Positions 46,758 through 57,702 of a DNA stretch of 64,000 bases are shown piece by piece; within the stretch, counting starts at the first letter, position 1, and every line of letters begins with the position of its first letter. This DNA comes from Eutypella sp. D-1 (taxonomy: Eukaryota; Ascomycota; Sordariomycetes; Xylariales; Diatrypaceae). A program made the translations under genes and the position numbers. The stretch lies in the NCBI GenBank assembly GCA_023313575.1, contig JAJTTP010000019.1:372001-436000 (forward strand), written 5' to 3'. Under the pieces are notes generated by a model, which was not told the DNA's origin, searched no databases, and worked only from the letters and a program-made list of their open reading frames with translations.

Positions 46758-47675
46758 ATGCAGGTGATCAGTAGCACCATGGACACCACCATGGATACTT
46801 CAAATGGCGCCAGCACCGCCAGCACCGCCAATACCACTGATCCCGATGGGGATACAGCCAGCCGCGACTCCTTCCAAAGTGATGCCCGGTCCGATCCTCA
46901 GATCGATGCTCGACTTCATCCTTATACCGAACAACTGGCACTGACCCAGCAACCGACAGGAACAGGATTTAATACAGAACCCAATGCAGGACCCAATATG
47001 GAGAACATGAGAAATGCCAGTGACGTTGTAGCGAGTATCGCTCTTCGAGTGAAGAAACTCTTATTCGATGAGATTCCCCGGCCCCGACCCTTGTCCTCCT
47101 TATCCCATTCCTCCAGTCGCCATAGCACCAACACCACTCCACCCAAGAGTCCCAGCTCTCCCTCGATCCCTAAGCCCTTACCGCTCAGAATATCGTCTTT
47201 GGGAAGATCCCAACAGAAGCGACCCAAGATCGCCCCCCGCACAGGCTCCGACGGCATTTTCGATGAGGTTAGGACCTTCATCCGCAATGTTGCTAAGGAG
47301 GTTGGCGCCGATGCCACTACCATGACCTTATTCATGTCCTCCCCCGACATCCAGAAATTGGCCCAGGAATTCTTCGGTGGCAGCAAGGACCGTAGCGAGA
47401 AGCCATCCTATATGGCTGAGACTCTCTTCTGGAACCTGCAGTATATCGAGGGCGGCGATCTGCCCGAACGCCCATGGATTAAGAGCAGGCCTAGCAAGCG
47501 CGGTTGGCAGGCCTCGGATCACCTGACACGCTTCATCCTGCTGGCCGAGAAGGCCCGCCTGCGGGACCCGAACTCCAGATGGCAGACCCGGGACATGCCG
47601 TTTGAGGACAAGGTTAACTTTTATCTCTGCGTCCTGCGCTGCTTCGCCTTTCGGGAGAAATATATACTGCAGTAA
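46758..47675 (+). CDS. Hypothetical protein sharing a C-terminal block with the gene at 54341
   Basis: Single exon, 305 residues. The frame is open further upstream, but the first ATG in a good context (AACAACCATGC) is at 46758. Residues 1-160 are disordered (S, T, P and N rich). A basic stretch (SQQKRPKIAPRTG) precedes a folded-looking part: FDEVRTFIRNVAKEVGA, then IQKLAQEFFGG, then TLFWNLQYIEGGDLPERPW. From about residue 252 the motif SDHLTRFILLAEKARL...RW followed by a helix VNFYLCVLRCFAF matches, residue for residue at key places, the end of the protein encoded at 54341-55336. No signal peptide, membrane helix or known domain. Function unknown. Confidence 0.7.
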   Translation: MQVISSTMDTTMDTSNGASTASTANTTDPDGDTASRDSFQSDARSDPQIDARLHPYTEQLALTQQPTGTGFNTEPNAGPNMENMRNASDVVASIALRVKKLLFDEIPRPRPLSSLSHSSSRHSTNTTPPKSPSSPSIPKPLPLRISSLGRSQQKRPKIAPRTGSDGIFDEVRTFIRNVAKEVGADATTMTLFMSSPDIQKLAQEFFGGSKDRSEKPSYMAETLFWNLQYIEGGDLPERPWIKSRPSKRGWQASDHLTRFILLAEKARLRDPNSRWQTRDMPFEDKVNFYLCVLRCFAFREKYILQ

Positions 47676-48244
47676 TTGGCCTCGGCCCAGCTGCCAGTCC
47701 ACCCGGCCAGACGGGCCCTCACACTTTACTGTGGAATAAGTTCCTGCATATCCTCCCCCAAATACCACAATATCCGGGACATCTAGCCTAAAATGGTTGC
47801 ATCGGAGTCGATCATACTGCCGCATGCATCAATACTAATGTACGTCTTTTCTTTTACCCCACGAGGCCAAGGGGCTAAGGGGCCGCCGGACCAAGGAGAG
47901 TGTGCCCCACCTCTGCCAACTTACCCAGCGGGCCAGCCAGCACGGCTCTTCGCAAATTCCACGAATAGACTCCATTTCGTCTCCATACCAATCCTGCACT
48001 GACATATAATACCATATGGCATGACCAACTCGTGTAACATCGCGTCTAGCACTAGATATTCTAGACCCCTTATAACAACTTCAGATATAATGCCTATTCG
48101 GTGGACAAATCCCCCGAGCAAGGTTGTGAGGCCGTCATGTAGCTCTACCCACACGCACATATAGAGCGGCGGTTGCCTCATTCTTCACTATGGCTGCTAC
48201 CAATGGTTGCTCGGTAGACCATCGGCCTCGCCCTATACCTTGAG
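47676..48244. other. Gap between the hypothetical gene and GH30
   Basis: The 3' flank of one gene and the promoter of the next. A CATATAGAG element about 85 bases before the GH30 start could serve as a weak TATA box. Nothing else seen. Confidence 0.45.
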
Positions 48245-49726
48245 ATGCATTTGCGTTCCGTCCTCGTGTTGGCCGTTTCGGCAGCCTTGAGTGGTGTCAC
48301 GACTGCCGCCCCTCTTGCCGATGAGCTTGTCAAAGCCCGCGATACGACGGTTAAGATCGATGCAAAGTCCAACTGGGGCACATGGGAAGGCTGGGGTATC
48401 TCGCTGGCGTGGTGGGCCAAGGCCTTTGGTAACCGCGACGACCTAGCTGATATCTTCTTCACCACCAAATCGGTTTCATTCGGCGGGCAAAACCTACCTG
48501 GCCTAGGCTTCAACATCGCGCGACACAATGCTGGCGCCAGTAGTTGGAATACCTACAAGAATGACAAGATGGTGGCGTCCCCGAATATCAAACGTTCCAG
48601 GCAGATCGAGGGGCACTGGACTGACTGGGCCAGCACTGACCCGTCATCCTCGAGTTGGGACTGGTCGGTCGACGTAAATCAGCGCGCGATGCTGAAGAAG
48701 GCACAGAGCAGAGGCGCCAACCACCTGGAACTATTCTCGAATAGCCCTATGTGGTGGATGTGTAAGAACCACAACCCCTCTGGTGCCAGTGACGGGAGCG
48801 AGAACATCCAATCCTGGAATCTGGGCGACCACGCGGTCTACATGGCTGCGGTCGCCAAGTATGCCAAAGACAACTGGGGTATCAACTTTCAGTCGGTTGA
48901 CCCGTTCAACGAGCCCAGCGCCGACTGGTGGAAGGCCGACGGCACCCAGGAAGGCTCGCACGTCAGCATCGCCACGCAGGCGACCATCATCAAGAACCTA
49001 CGTGCAGAGCTGGACAGCCGCGGGCTGCAATCCACCGTCATCGCGGCAGCGGACGAGTCGTACTACGACCAGGCGACGGCAGCGGCGCAGGGCTGGGGCA
49101 GCGAGGCGCTCTCCAAGGTGGCACGCATCAACGTGCACGGGTACCAGTACGGCAACGGGAAGCGTGACAAGCTCCTGGCGGTGGCGCAGGACAACGGCAA
49201 GCGGCTCTGGCAGAGCGAGTATGGCGAGAACGACGCGACGGGCGGGCGGCTGGCCAGCAACCTGCTGCTGGACTTCCGATGGATGCGCCCGACGGCCTGG
49301 GTATACTGGCAGGCGATCGACGGCGGCGGCTGGGGCCTCATTGACGGTAACAACGACGACGTCTCCCTCGGCAGCCCCGGTCAGAAGTACTTTGTTCTGG
49401 CCCAGTACAGCCGGCACATCCGCGAGGGCATGCGCATCCTCGACGGTGGCGGCGGCAGCACCATTGCCGCCCACGACGCCGCGACCGGGAAGCTCATCGT
49501 CGTGCACTACAACTCCGGCGCCGCTCAGACCATCAGCTTCGACCTCGCCGGCTTCGCCGCCCGCCCCGCCGCCGGTACCAAGGTCCCCCGCTGGCGCACC
49601 GCTGCCACGACCGGAGGCGATCGCTATGTCCGGGACGAGGGCGCCGAGATCGTCGGCACCACCCTCCGCTCCGCCTTCGGCGCTAATACCGTCCAGACCT
49701 TCGAGGTCGAGGGCGTCAAGCTGTGA
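48245..49726 (+). CDS. Secreted GH30_5-type endo-beta-1,6-galactanase
   Basis: Single exon, 493 residues. Signal peptide at about 1-21, then a short pro-like stretch. The catalytic barrel begins at WGTWEGWGISLAWWAKAFG (44-62), which is characteristic of the fungal endo-beta-1,6-galactanases. Next come LGFNIARHNAGAS, HLELFSNSPMWWMC, the acid/base Glu E223 in VDPFNEPSADWW, and the nucleophile E325 in LWQSEYGEND. The C-terminal beta-sandwich carries YSRHIREGMRILD and GKLIVVHYNSG. Length fits Trichoderma 6GAL-like enzymes (about 480 residues). Expected reaction: random cleavage of beta-1,6-galactan side chains of arabinogalactan proteins, outside the cell. Third-position G/C is high, as in GH64. 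Confidence 0.92.
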   Translation: MHLRSVLVLAVSAALSGVTTAAPLADELVKARDTTVKIDAKSNWGTWEGWGISLAWWAKAFGNRDDLADIFFTTKSVSFGGQNLPGLGFNIARHNAGASSWNTYKNDKMVASPNIKRSRQIEGHWTDWASTDPSSSSWDWSVDVNQRAMLKKAQSRGANHLELFSNSPMWWMCKNHNPSGASDGSENIQSWNLGDHAVYMAAVAKYAKDNWGINFQSVDPFNEPSADWWKADGTQEGSHVSIATQATIIKNLRAELDSRGLQSTVIAAADESYYDQATAAAQGWGSEALSKVARINVHGYQYGNGKRDKLLAVAQDNGKRLWQSEYGENDATGGRLASNLLLDFRWMRPTAWVYWQAIDGGGWGLIDGNNDDVSLGSPGQKYFVLAQYSRHIREGMRILDGGGGSTIAAHDAATGKLIVVHYNSGAAQTISFDLAGFAARPAAGTKVPRWRTAATTGGDRYVRDEGAEIVGTTLRSAFGANTVQTFEVEGVKL

Positions 49727-51765
49727 GGGTCATCGCGCTGGCACTCCCGGCTTCTGGTTATTGCTTACGGGGGGATTGGCCAGGTTCAGGATGGTTGGTT
49801 GCCGTAGCTTAGCTTAGGAATTTGATACGTACTATGTAGACGATTTGAGCACATACGTCCATACGCATGTACGCGTTGCGCTAAGTGAGCCCATACATAG
49901 TCGTGAAAATACCTACCTACCTGCCTTGAGTAATTAACGCGGTACCAGGCGATCATTGCGCACCTACTCTATTTCAGTGCGTGATAAGGAGGGGTCTTGG
50001 CTAATTTGTGTTAAAATTGGGATTGAATTGAATCGAATTGTGACTATGAGGCCTCGCCGCCTCAGCGACCTACCTAAGCAAAAGCACCTAACCCGGTAAG
50101 AATCCAGCGCTCATTCCAACTGGAATAAGTCGGCACCCGTATTTTTCTTTTTGTTTTTCATCCTATAAAATTTATTCTCTCTCCTGCAATTTGCTTTACA
50201 TACCTACTCAGATACTTGGATAGACCCGTCGCTGTTTGTCAAAAGTCGTTGCCGCTAGGGCGTTTATTCCGCCTTTATTATAAACACAAGATGCGCCCGT
50301 TTCGTGCTAACGCACGAATTGATTTTATGACTTTGTAGAGGAAGTTATAGTGGCTGTGGTGGCTGCCTATCGCTGCCTATCCCATAGATGCCATCGATTC
50401 TACTGATCCCATCGAATCTATCGAATCTATGGGATCTATGGGATCCATCGTATCGATTCTATCTATCCCATCTATCCTTCGCAGCCTATTGCAGCCTATT
50501 CTATCAAATCTATCGATTCTATCCCATCTATTCTATCGAAGCCACCGAAGCCACCGAAGCCACGATTAAACCTATTCGGGCGTGGTCTGTCCAAAAGTAC
50601 GCTAAACGGTGCCTTTAAACCTATTACAGCGTGACGGTGCACGGTACTCCCGTTACACTCGCGATCAATTATTGCAACTTTCTGGCTGGATAAACTTTTT
50701 GATAATTGGTATCAGAAGATAATAGACGTTTTGCATGACCATTCGGCGTTTTTTGCACGCGAATGCGACCGATAGGTGTTGAGTTACGAAGTAAAATGTC
50801 CCAAAATCTGGGGTAAAATCAAACGATTTGATTGGTTCGAAATTGTCAGTGCGGCTAATGAAATGTAGAAGAGTAGAAATACATGCAGAGGGTCGAGCAT
50901 GTCTACTGAGCCGTTTCGGCGCGCATTATGTGGAGGCTGGATGATTATTTCTAACTCGAATTCTATTCCTATTCCCTCCATTATTAGGAGGAGTTTCTCT
51001 TCTTTCCTTTTTAACTAGGTAGGCAGATGCGCAGAAGATTTAAGGTGTCCAGGGACCGAAACTTAAAATTCATTTCACATCTATTCGTTCCTACAGTTAC
51101 ACGTTCCAACGAAGTATGTGGCGGTGCTGGTGTTAGACTACGCACGAAATTTATATACCTAGGTACCTGTGTAGGTATCTAATAGAATCTATTGACTTCT
51201 GATTGGTGACAATCTAAGCTATTTGTATCCTATCTGATGTTCTAGAATCCTACCAGGTGCTTTATAGATGTTTGCAGAGATTTCTCTGATCAAGATCGCT
51301 CCTAATTCTGCGACTTATGTCCATGGACGGTACTACAATACTTGGTAGAAAGGGAAGGAAATTGTATCCGATACTTGCTCTTTCATGATTGGCGTGTGTG
51401 GCTGATAAGACTCCAAACGCAGGGTTTTCCAGGGATGGGATAAGCTGACCGAGTTCAAGCCACAAAACCGGCTTACACGCCCTGGACATCTTGGCGTTTG
51501 ATTTCGCGATTGAGGTCCCCAGGGATTTTGAATCCTTGCATACTCCGTACGCGGTTACAAACACTCGGTACAATCACTACCTAGCCTGAGCGCCCGCAAC
51601 GCTCACTCGACTCACCACTTCCCTGAATTAATCAGTCAATCAATCTCGTATTCCCCTAGTTCTATTGTTACTCAGTGGCTGTGCTTTCTCATCTCATCTT
51701 GATCCTTTCTACGGGGTAATACCTTCCAGCAATTATCAGTACCAAGAGGCAATCACATACGTAAC
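49727..51765. other. 2 kb gap with a degenerate satellite-like block
   Basis: Contains the ATCGATTCTATC-type block at 50385-50570, a short hairpin AATCAAA-CGA-TTTGATT near 50818, and a TACCTAGGTA palindrome at 51156-51165. No gene recognised. Confidence 0.5.
50385..50570. repeat. Degenerate short tandem repeats (ATCGATTCTATCC type)
   Basis: Local repeats of about 10-13 bases: CGAATCTAT twice, GGGATCTATG twice, CAGCCTATTG/CAGCCTATTC, several ATCGATTCTAT and ATCCCATCTAT units, ending with three GAAGCCACC-like units. No terminal repeats or coding sequence. Confidence 0.65.
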
Positions 51766-53709
51766 ATGGAGGGTTCATCCGATCAGGATGATCACCGCAC
51801 AGTATCTGAGAATGAAGAGACCCACCGTTCAGAAGATTCCGATGAGTCAGGATCGGAGAGTTCTGAAGATGTGAACCCGCTTCTAGATCTAGAGGCCGTA
51901 GAGTCTGGCGACGATGACAGGGATGAGGACGATGAGAGCGACGACGGGTTTGGCGCCAAGTCACATAATGATGCCTACCATCGCACTTTCCATCAATTCG
52001 GTCGTCTGCCCCCAGAGCTCCGCCAGCGCGTCTGGGAATTCTTCGACCCGGACCTCCGAGCTCCCGCGCGTGTCTTTAGCCTCGTACTCGTCGGGGACTA
52101 CCTGTGGCCCGCAGCAAACACGGCGCAGCAGACCGCGCCGGCGCGAGCCGTCCTCGCCGTCCACCGCGAGAGCCGCCAGATCGCCCTCAAGTTCTATCCA
52201 GATACTTTCCACTTTATAGACAAGGGTAGTGTGTGCCGCTTTCATAGTAGCCGCGACGTTATCGTCTTGAGCCACAGCTTGCCTTTTAATGGATGGGCCG
52301 CGATGAGTGAGAGGGACTTGAAGACTATTGAGAGCCTAGAACATGTCAAGAACCTTGGCTTTGACGTCGACGCTGAGTGGCACTTCCAAAGCATCCTGCA
52401 GAACCTCCCTTTTCGTACTCTTCCCAGCCTGGAAAGGATCTACCATTGCTGGGACGCCCGTCGGATCCGGGCTCGGGACATCCGGTGGTGCCTCCACGAT
52501 ACGGTGCATGCATTCGAAGTTGTGACCGAGGAGGAATCGCCCGGCGTAGGCGAGCACTACCGACAGCTCTTTTGCTGGCCCGACCTCGAGCACCACAGGA
52601 ATTACGCCGAGGCGGAAATCCCGCCCCTCTTGTCAGCCGATGTGGCCGACGTGTGTCCCAAGGGCGTAGAGTTATGGCCCATGCTGGCGTTCAATTCCGA
52701 CCGCGGCGCACTACGCTACATCGCCTTGAAAGTAAGGTCCGACGATGACCCGGACGCAGAGTGGCCCTCGGACCTGAGCGATGACAGCTGGGGCTCAGAG
52801 AGCTACTGGTCGCACCCCGGCGAGTACGAAAGCGAGGGCATCGACGACGACACAATCGACGGAAACGATGACACTGACGACGATAGTGATGGCGATCTAA
52901 TTGTCGACGGCTCGAGCCCAAATGGGCGCCATATCGGCGACGAAGATGATGGGGGCTCCGACTTCGAGGGTTTCTCACCATCTCAAGGAGATTTGGTGGC
53001 CGTGCCTAGCGAAGGACTGCCACCGGCGCGTTTCTCCAGCCTCGAGACGGAGTCGCGCGACGGCGATAGTGAACAGGGCGACGAGTCTGGCTCGGATAAG
53101 GAACCTGCTGCGCCCGCGAACAGGCGCGCCAGACGCCAAGTCGTCCACTCGGATTCGGAGGACGACGATCTCCACGACGAGTCCCCCAAGAAGGAAAAGC
53201 AAGCGTCGAGGCAGGTGGATCGCCGCGGCGGACGCGTTGTGCTCTCCGACTCGGACGACGAAAATGAAATCGAAGAGGAGGATGGCGGCGAGACCAACAC
53301 TAACGCTGCTAGCGAAAGCTTCAGGCCTATGCAAAAGAGGAAACGGGTGGTTTCGGAAGATGAGGATGATGATGGCGTTGATTCGGATCAGGAGAACGAA
53401 GAAGAATCGGGCGAAGAACCAGACGAGGGTGACGCGCAGAAGAAGCCTATGTCCCTTGCGGAACGACTCCAGCTTTACCGATCAGAGAATCCAGTCCCCG
53501 CGGACAGCGCCGATTCGAGCGATGATGAAGATGGCAATAGTAATTATAATGGTAATGATGAGACCGGTGGTGATGGCTTCTATCGAACCGCCGAGGACGA
53601 CGATGACGACGGTCTAATACATGGGGACGACGACGACGATATTTCGGAAAACGATCTCATTCTAGACATGGCCGAGGATGAATACGAAGAGGACGGGCAG
53701 GAGTGGTAG
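51766..53709 (+). CDS. 2EXR-domain protein with long acidic tail
   Basis: Single exon, 647 residues, ATG in the context GTAACATGG. An acidic serine-rich head (1-65) precedes a 2EXR domain from about residue 74: FHQFGRLPPELRQRVWEFF, then ARAVLAVHRESRQIALKFY (the usual 'hereditary residues become scattered' pattern of xx-SREx-R), continuing with a helical part to about 330. The remaining half (about 345-647) is a low-complexity acidic tail, very rich in D, E and S, with short basic islands (RRARRQVVHSDSEDDD, RRGGRVVLSDSDDE, KRKRVVSEDEDDD) that look like repeated CK2-type sites. 2EXR proteins are a large, poorly understood family in filamentous ascomycetes, mostly cytosolic or nuclear; the basic islands suggest nuclear entry. 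Role unknown. Confidence 0.85.
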   Translation: MEGSSDQDDHRTVSENEETHRSEDSDESGSESSEDVNPLLDLEAVESGDDDRDEDDESDDGFGAKSHNDAYHRTFHQFGRLPPELRQRVWEFFDPDLRAPARVFSLVLVGDYLWPAANTAQQTAPARAVLAVHRESRQIALKFYPDTFHFIDKGSVCRFHSSRDVIVLSHSLPFNGWAAMSERDLKTIESLEHVKNLGFDVDAEWHFQSILQNLPFRTLPSLERIYHCWDARRIRARDIRWCLHDTVHAFEVVTEEESPGVGEHYRQLFCWPDLEHHRNYAEAEIPPLLSADVADVCPKGVELWPMLAFNSDRGALRYIALKVRSDDDPDAEWPSDLSDDSWGSESYWSHPGEYESEGIDDDTIDGNDDTDDDSDGDLIVDGSSPNGRHIGDEDDGGSDFEGFSPSQGDLVAVPSEGLPPARFSSLETESRDGDSEQGDESGSDKEPAAPANRRARRQVVHSDSEDDDLHDESPKKEKQASRQVDRRGGRVVLSDSDDENEIEEEDGGETNTNAASESFRPMQKRKRVVSEDEDDDGVDSDQENEEESGEEPDEGDAQKKPMSLAERLQLYRSENPVPADSADSSDDEDGNSNYNGNDETGGDGFYRTAEDDDDDGLIHGDDDDDISENDLILDMAEDEYEEDGQEW

Positions 53710-54340
53710 TGAAGGACGACTGCGTCAGTGGCTTCTTTGAAGAAGCCGGCTTGCCGCCTTGGTAAACTATGAAGTCGCATGTACAGTGGATATACCCATA
53801 AGGCTAGGGAACTACATGAATGTGTTTCGTTAGGCTTATTGCCTATGCACTGGATCTCCCCTGAAGTTTATTTATGTCGTTGCCTCATAGAGCATCGCAC
53901 TCAGTATCATATTGCGAATAAATCTTAATTTAGTTATGAGGGCTACGTCCAGTTGTGCATGGCCCTTAGATCTCGTAGCATTAGTAAGTTTTTCTATTCC
54001 TACTGCGATTATTCGAAGCTGGACGTAAGCGCCGTATCGATCCGACACCGTCCTTGAACTGATCCTCCTTACAGAGCGAACAAGATGCTTTGTTCCCAAG
54101 CAATCCTCTTGTTTGGTCTACACACTAGAATTATCCCTAAACACCTAGCTTTGTTCACGCTAGCCCACGTCTATTTATTCATGAGATCTTCTATCTTCTT
54201 TCCGACCTGGTCAAAGCCTTGGAAGCCACACAGCTCCACTTTAATGTGCAAGAGAAAAACTGGTAATCAATCATCCATTCATACCAACAGCATTTTCTCG
54301 TAGAACGACTCTTCTCCACGAACTTGTCCCTGTAGCCGCC
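53710..54340. other. Gap between 2EXR gene and hypothetical gene
   Basis: 3' flank and promoter, AT-rich; nothing specific recognised. Confidence 0.5.
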
Positions 54341-55336
54341 ATGTCGAGACCCACCGCCAAACTCGTGATTGCCAACGAAACGGAACTCACAAGGGCCGCT
54401 CTCAGGCTCGCCAGATACGAAGATGATGTCGCTGATCTTAGGAAGGCAATCGCCGATTACCAAGTCAATCAAATCTTTAGAAGAAGGCATGATGATCCGT
54501 CGGTCGTGACGCCGCCGCCTGACTCGCCTGACTCGCCCGGCTCGCCTCGCTCACTCCCAGTTTCTCCGTCCACACTCTCGCACGTGTCATCGCAGGGCCA
54601 TGACCGCGTTACATCGCAGAGGAGCTCTCACCACTCACCAATGCGTACCACGCCGGATGGCGGCCACACGCCCGAGCCTATGAATCAGGACCCCGCTGCG
54701 AAAGTCCCGGAGGGGCCGTCTGTAGGCGGCTTCAGACTGCTGGAGGCGGCAGACGGAGGTAAGCTCCAGGGCGTCGCCATCAAGACATGCGTCGACTACA
54801 CGGCGTTGATGGACTTCCTAGGAAGCAACGAAGTGCACACGTTTGCGTGGGATTTCCTAGTAGACCACGAGGACCAGGACACCAACGACTTCATTAAGTA
54901 CTTCGCCTGGGAACATCCGGACCGCGAGCGAGACTGGTGCAGATTCTTCGCCCACCAGGAGAGGCTCATTTTGCTACGCAGGGAAATGATTCATGGGCGG
55001 TACGGCCTTGACGGTAGACCCTTCGACTATGAATACTGGGTCAATGATGGCGATGCCCCTATCGACAAGAGTCATTTCACGTTCGCGGACCACATCACGC
55101 GTTTCATACTGCTTTGCGAAAATTATCGCCTTATGTCGGGCCGCGTCGACTGGAGCAATGAGAACTTCGGCCACCCCAAAAGGCGTATAGAAATATACAA
55201 AGCGATTCTCATGCTGTTCATGCGCGCTTTCGTCACCGAGGTGACGGCCAGGAAGGGGGCGCGCGTAGACGTTCCACCGAAAAAGCCCAAGGCCATGGTG
55301 AGGTTCGATGCCAGGGATATCTATGAAGTGAGTTAA
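54341..55336 (+). CDS. Hypothetical protein sharing a C-terminal block with the gene at 46758
   Basis: Single exon, 331 residues; start in the context GCCGCCATGTCG. The N-terminus (about 10-45) is a short amphipathic or coiled-coil helix (ANETELTRAALRLARYEDDV). Residues about 50-125 are disordered, with a DSPDSPGSPRS repeat. The folded part begins near 130 (GGFRLLEAADGGKLQGVAI), with HTFAWDFLVDHEDQDTNDFI and a WCRFFAHQERLILLRREMIH helix. It ends with FADHITRFILLCENYRL, a Trp, and the helix YKAILMLFMRAF, which aligns with the C-terminus of the protein at 46758-47675. No signal peptide, membrane segment or known domain recognised. Likely an intracellular protein of a family restricted to filamentous fungi; function unknown. 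Confidence 0.7.
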   Translation: MSRPTAKLVIANETELTRAALRLARYEDDVADLRKAIADYQVNQIFRRRHDDPSVVTPPPDSPDSPGSPRSLPVSPSTLSHVSSQGHDRVTSQRSSHHSPMRTTPDGGHTPEPMNQDPAAKVPEGPSVGGFRLLEAADGGKLQGVAIKTCVDYTALMDFLGSNEVHTFAWDFLVDHEDQDTNDFIKYFAWEHPDRERDWCRFFAHQERLILLRREMIHGRYGLDGRPFDYEYWVNDGDAPIDKSHFTFADHITRFILLCENYRLMSGRVDWSNENFGHPKRRIEIYKAILMLFMRAFVTEVTARKGARVDVPPKKPKAMVRFDARDIYEVS

Positions 55337-56136
55337 TCGTAGCATAACACCTTCCCCTTATCACTAACTTCCCCGCACATGCGGTTGCTTCTTTAAGTAC
55401 ATCTGACGGCTCATTGGCCTCGTATGGAAATGGTGTACCTTAGCTAGATTCGTGTTGATACAAGCTTCCTTCCGGTGGTCGAGGTCTAGTAGCTCACACC
55501 AACGCCAGTTTACGTAGAGAATGTTTAGATCCAGAGATAAATAAAACTTGGTGATTGACCAATATACCGGTACGAGATAAATCAGCATTGAAAGTAACTG
55601 TTCCCGTGATCATATTCTTCCGTTCCTTGAGCGCGGATACTATCGCGAGTACAGACAAGAGCGAGAGTGTGCGCTTCTTCCTTCAGGGACATACAACTAG
55701 ACTGTTTATAGTGACACAGTAATTGACTGTCGATTCTGTTCATCATATCTATGGTGGATTGGTATTTGACCTTTCTTGGGTTACGACGTGACTTCCATAT
55801 CGTATGTAGATTTAGAGGCCTCTTTGTTTTTGAGGGCCTCACGCAGACAAAGACATTGCTAGCTATAACAAAGAGATTGGGTACAATGCAAGCGAACTCA
55901 ACTGATAGATCGAAGTCCTGTTCCACCTATTAATCCTTTCATATTGAGTTCGGACAGGGGAAGGCCAGTAACTAGGAACAAAGATGCATAGAGTACATAT
56001 AACTACACACGCCCATGCACGTGCGGCAAAGTATGTTGCGCATTTAAGCATGTTCAAGACCTAGAACACAATCAAAATTACCCGAAATCACACAACTTCT
56101 CATTACGCAAGAAAAGCATACATACAGAATCGAAAC
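55337..56136. other. Gap upstream of CVNH gene
   Basis: AT-rich, no gene recognised; the last 100 bases are an A-rich leader. Confidence 0.5.
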
Positions 56137-56610
56137 ATGAAGTGTAGGGTTATCTCCTGTCTCGGGCTTTTGCTCACTGCGCCCACGGCGATAGCCGCTG
56201 GTGTCATCAAAGAGCGAATGGAAGTGAGCCCTTGGAACAAGATGTCCCTCGGTAACGGAGGCTGCAGCGATATCAGTCTCGAGGCCGACCATATCCTTCA
56301 CGCCAATTGCAAAGGGTATGTGAGCGAAGACCCTTACGGGCCCCCACAGAAGGCCAAGAAGGTCCAGCTCGACCTTAACAAATGCTTTGTCAATAACCTT
56401 GGCACGCTCAACCGAGCCTATGGCAGGGGAGGATACGCTGGCTCATGCGTCGCATGCCTGGTTCAGGACAAGACACTGAGATGCTCGTGTAAAACTGGTC
56501 TTAAGGAGCCTGAGCTGAAGACTAACTTTATTAATCTGGACGACTGGCGAACGATTCTTGTCAGTCCGAACGGCGATTTGGGTTGCCCAGACACATCTGG
56601 AGTTGAGTAA
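56137..56610 (+). CDS. Secreted CVNH (cyanovirin-N homology) lectin-like protein
   Basis: Single exon, 157 residues. A signal peptide covers about 1-20 (LGLLLTAPTAIAAG). The rest follows the CVNH pattern of two sequence repeats: first GGCSDISLEADHILHANCKG, then VQLDLNKCFVNNLGTLNR, then SCVACLVQDKTLRCSCK, then INLDDWRTILVSPNGDLGC. The cysteine pairs and the C-x-x-I-x-L and LDLN-x-C signatures are those of fungal CVNH proteins, which bind mannose-type glycans in the characterised members. Secretion plus a lectin fold suggests glycan binding at the cell surface or in the host, but the ligand cannot be read from sequence. One unusual feature is the long insertion YVSEDPYGPPQKAKK before the first LDLN motif. 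Confidence 0.85.
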   Translation: MKCRVISCLGLLLTAPTAIAAGVIKERMEVSPWNKMSLGNGGCSDISLEADHILHANCKGYVSEDPYGPPQKAKKVQLDLNKCFVNNLGTLNRAYGRGGYAGSCVACLVQDKTLRCSCKTGLKEPELKTNFINLDDWRTILVSPNGDLGCPDTSGVE

Positions 56611-57702
56611 AGCCATATAGGTCTTGGAGTTTCGGCTGAGGCGTTTTTATATAGGAAAGTATACGGCGCTCTGTTAATCTATTCCTAATTGGCACGTAAT
56701 TGCGTTATCCATAATTGCTCTTAAATGGTGGTCCAAGCATTAGTTATATATCATGCCTTGCACATGTACGTTATAATCTCATCTTATCTGTAAGGTTCTC
56801 TGCAGTTACTTGCGTAGAAATTTGTCACTCAGTCTAGCTGCACCTGGAGCCTATGGCTGGCGATACTATTCTTTGGTTCTGCCCGTATTCTTCCCTGAAT
56901 GGTTCGTTGAGTTCTGCATGATATCTAATATAGGCGCCCCTCATCTGCCCCTCCCATATTTTAGCTCCATAAGCCTGCTGGACGCCTAGAACGTTGCCTA
57001 AAGCAGCAGGTGGGGACCATTGTTGTCCAATTAGAGATCGTTATTACTTTTTAACTCATAACCCCTACCTAATCACACTTTGCTTCCCATGGATTCACCT
57101 TGAGTAGGCGGAGTAGGTAAAGATGTGTACAAACAAACAAGTTTTTGGACTCCTCATTCATAGACAAAACGAAATACACGATACGCCCTCCGACATCATC
57201 ACTTCGCAGCGAGACGCTAGTCTCAGGTTGCAGCTGGTCTAAGAGCCGATCATGTTGGTTGGTATACAAGTGCATAATATCAATAACCAGGCCAGCGTCT
57301 GCGACACCTCCAGGTCCCATCGGAGCATATTAGGTTCATGTCGGGGAAAGTGATAACAATCAGCTCCAGAAAGTTGAGGACCCGCATAGGGTTGGGATGA
57401 TTCATAGGAAGTGCATTACGCCCGCTGTGTGTGAGACTTTATATAGGGTCTCACAGTCAGTACTACACACATGCTAGGATCTAAGAGCAACAATTCAATT
57501 CCCACTAGGAGAACGCTGATTTTTGCTAATGGATGAAAGATCGCGAAGTAGATAATAGTGAATATAGCAGAATGGCTTCAGCCTTTAAGTATTGCATTCA
57601 ACAACACGTGTCCCTAGTAATTCAATTCAGCTAGTCCATACAGCGTGCATATAGTATCCCAAAGTTATTGGCACATATTGTATACTAGGGAGCGTGGTTC
57701 AT
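56611..57702. other. Convergent gap between CVNH and SYG-rich genes
   Basis: 3' flanks of both genes. No gene or repeat recognised. Confidence 0.5.

Noticed and set aside
48783..49817. Plus-strand open frame of 344 codons overlapping GH30
   Set aside because: It is an arginine/serine-rich shifted reading of the GC-rich GH30 gene, whose own frame carries all catalytic motifs.
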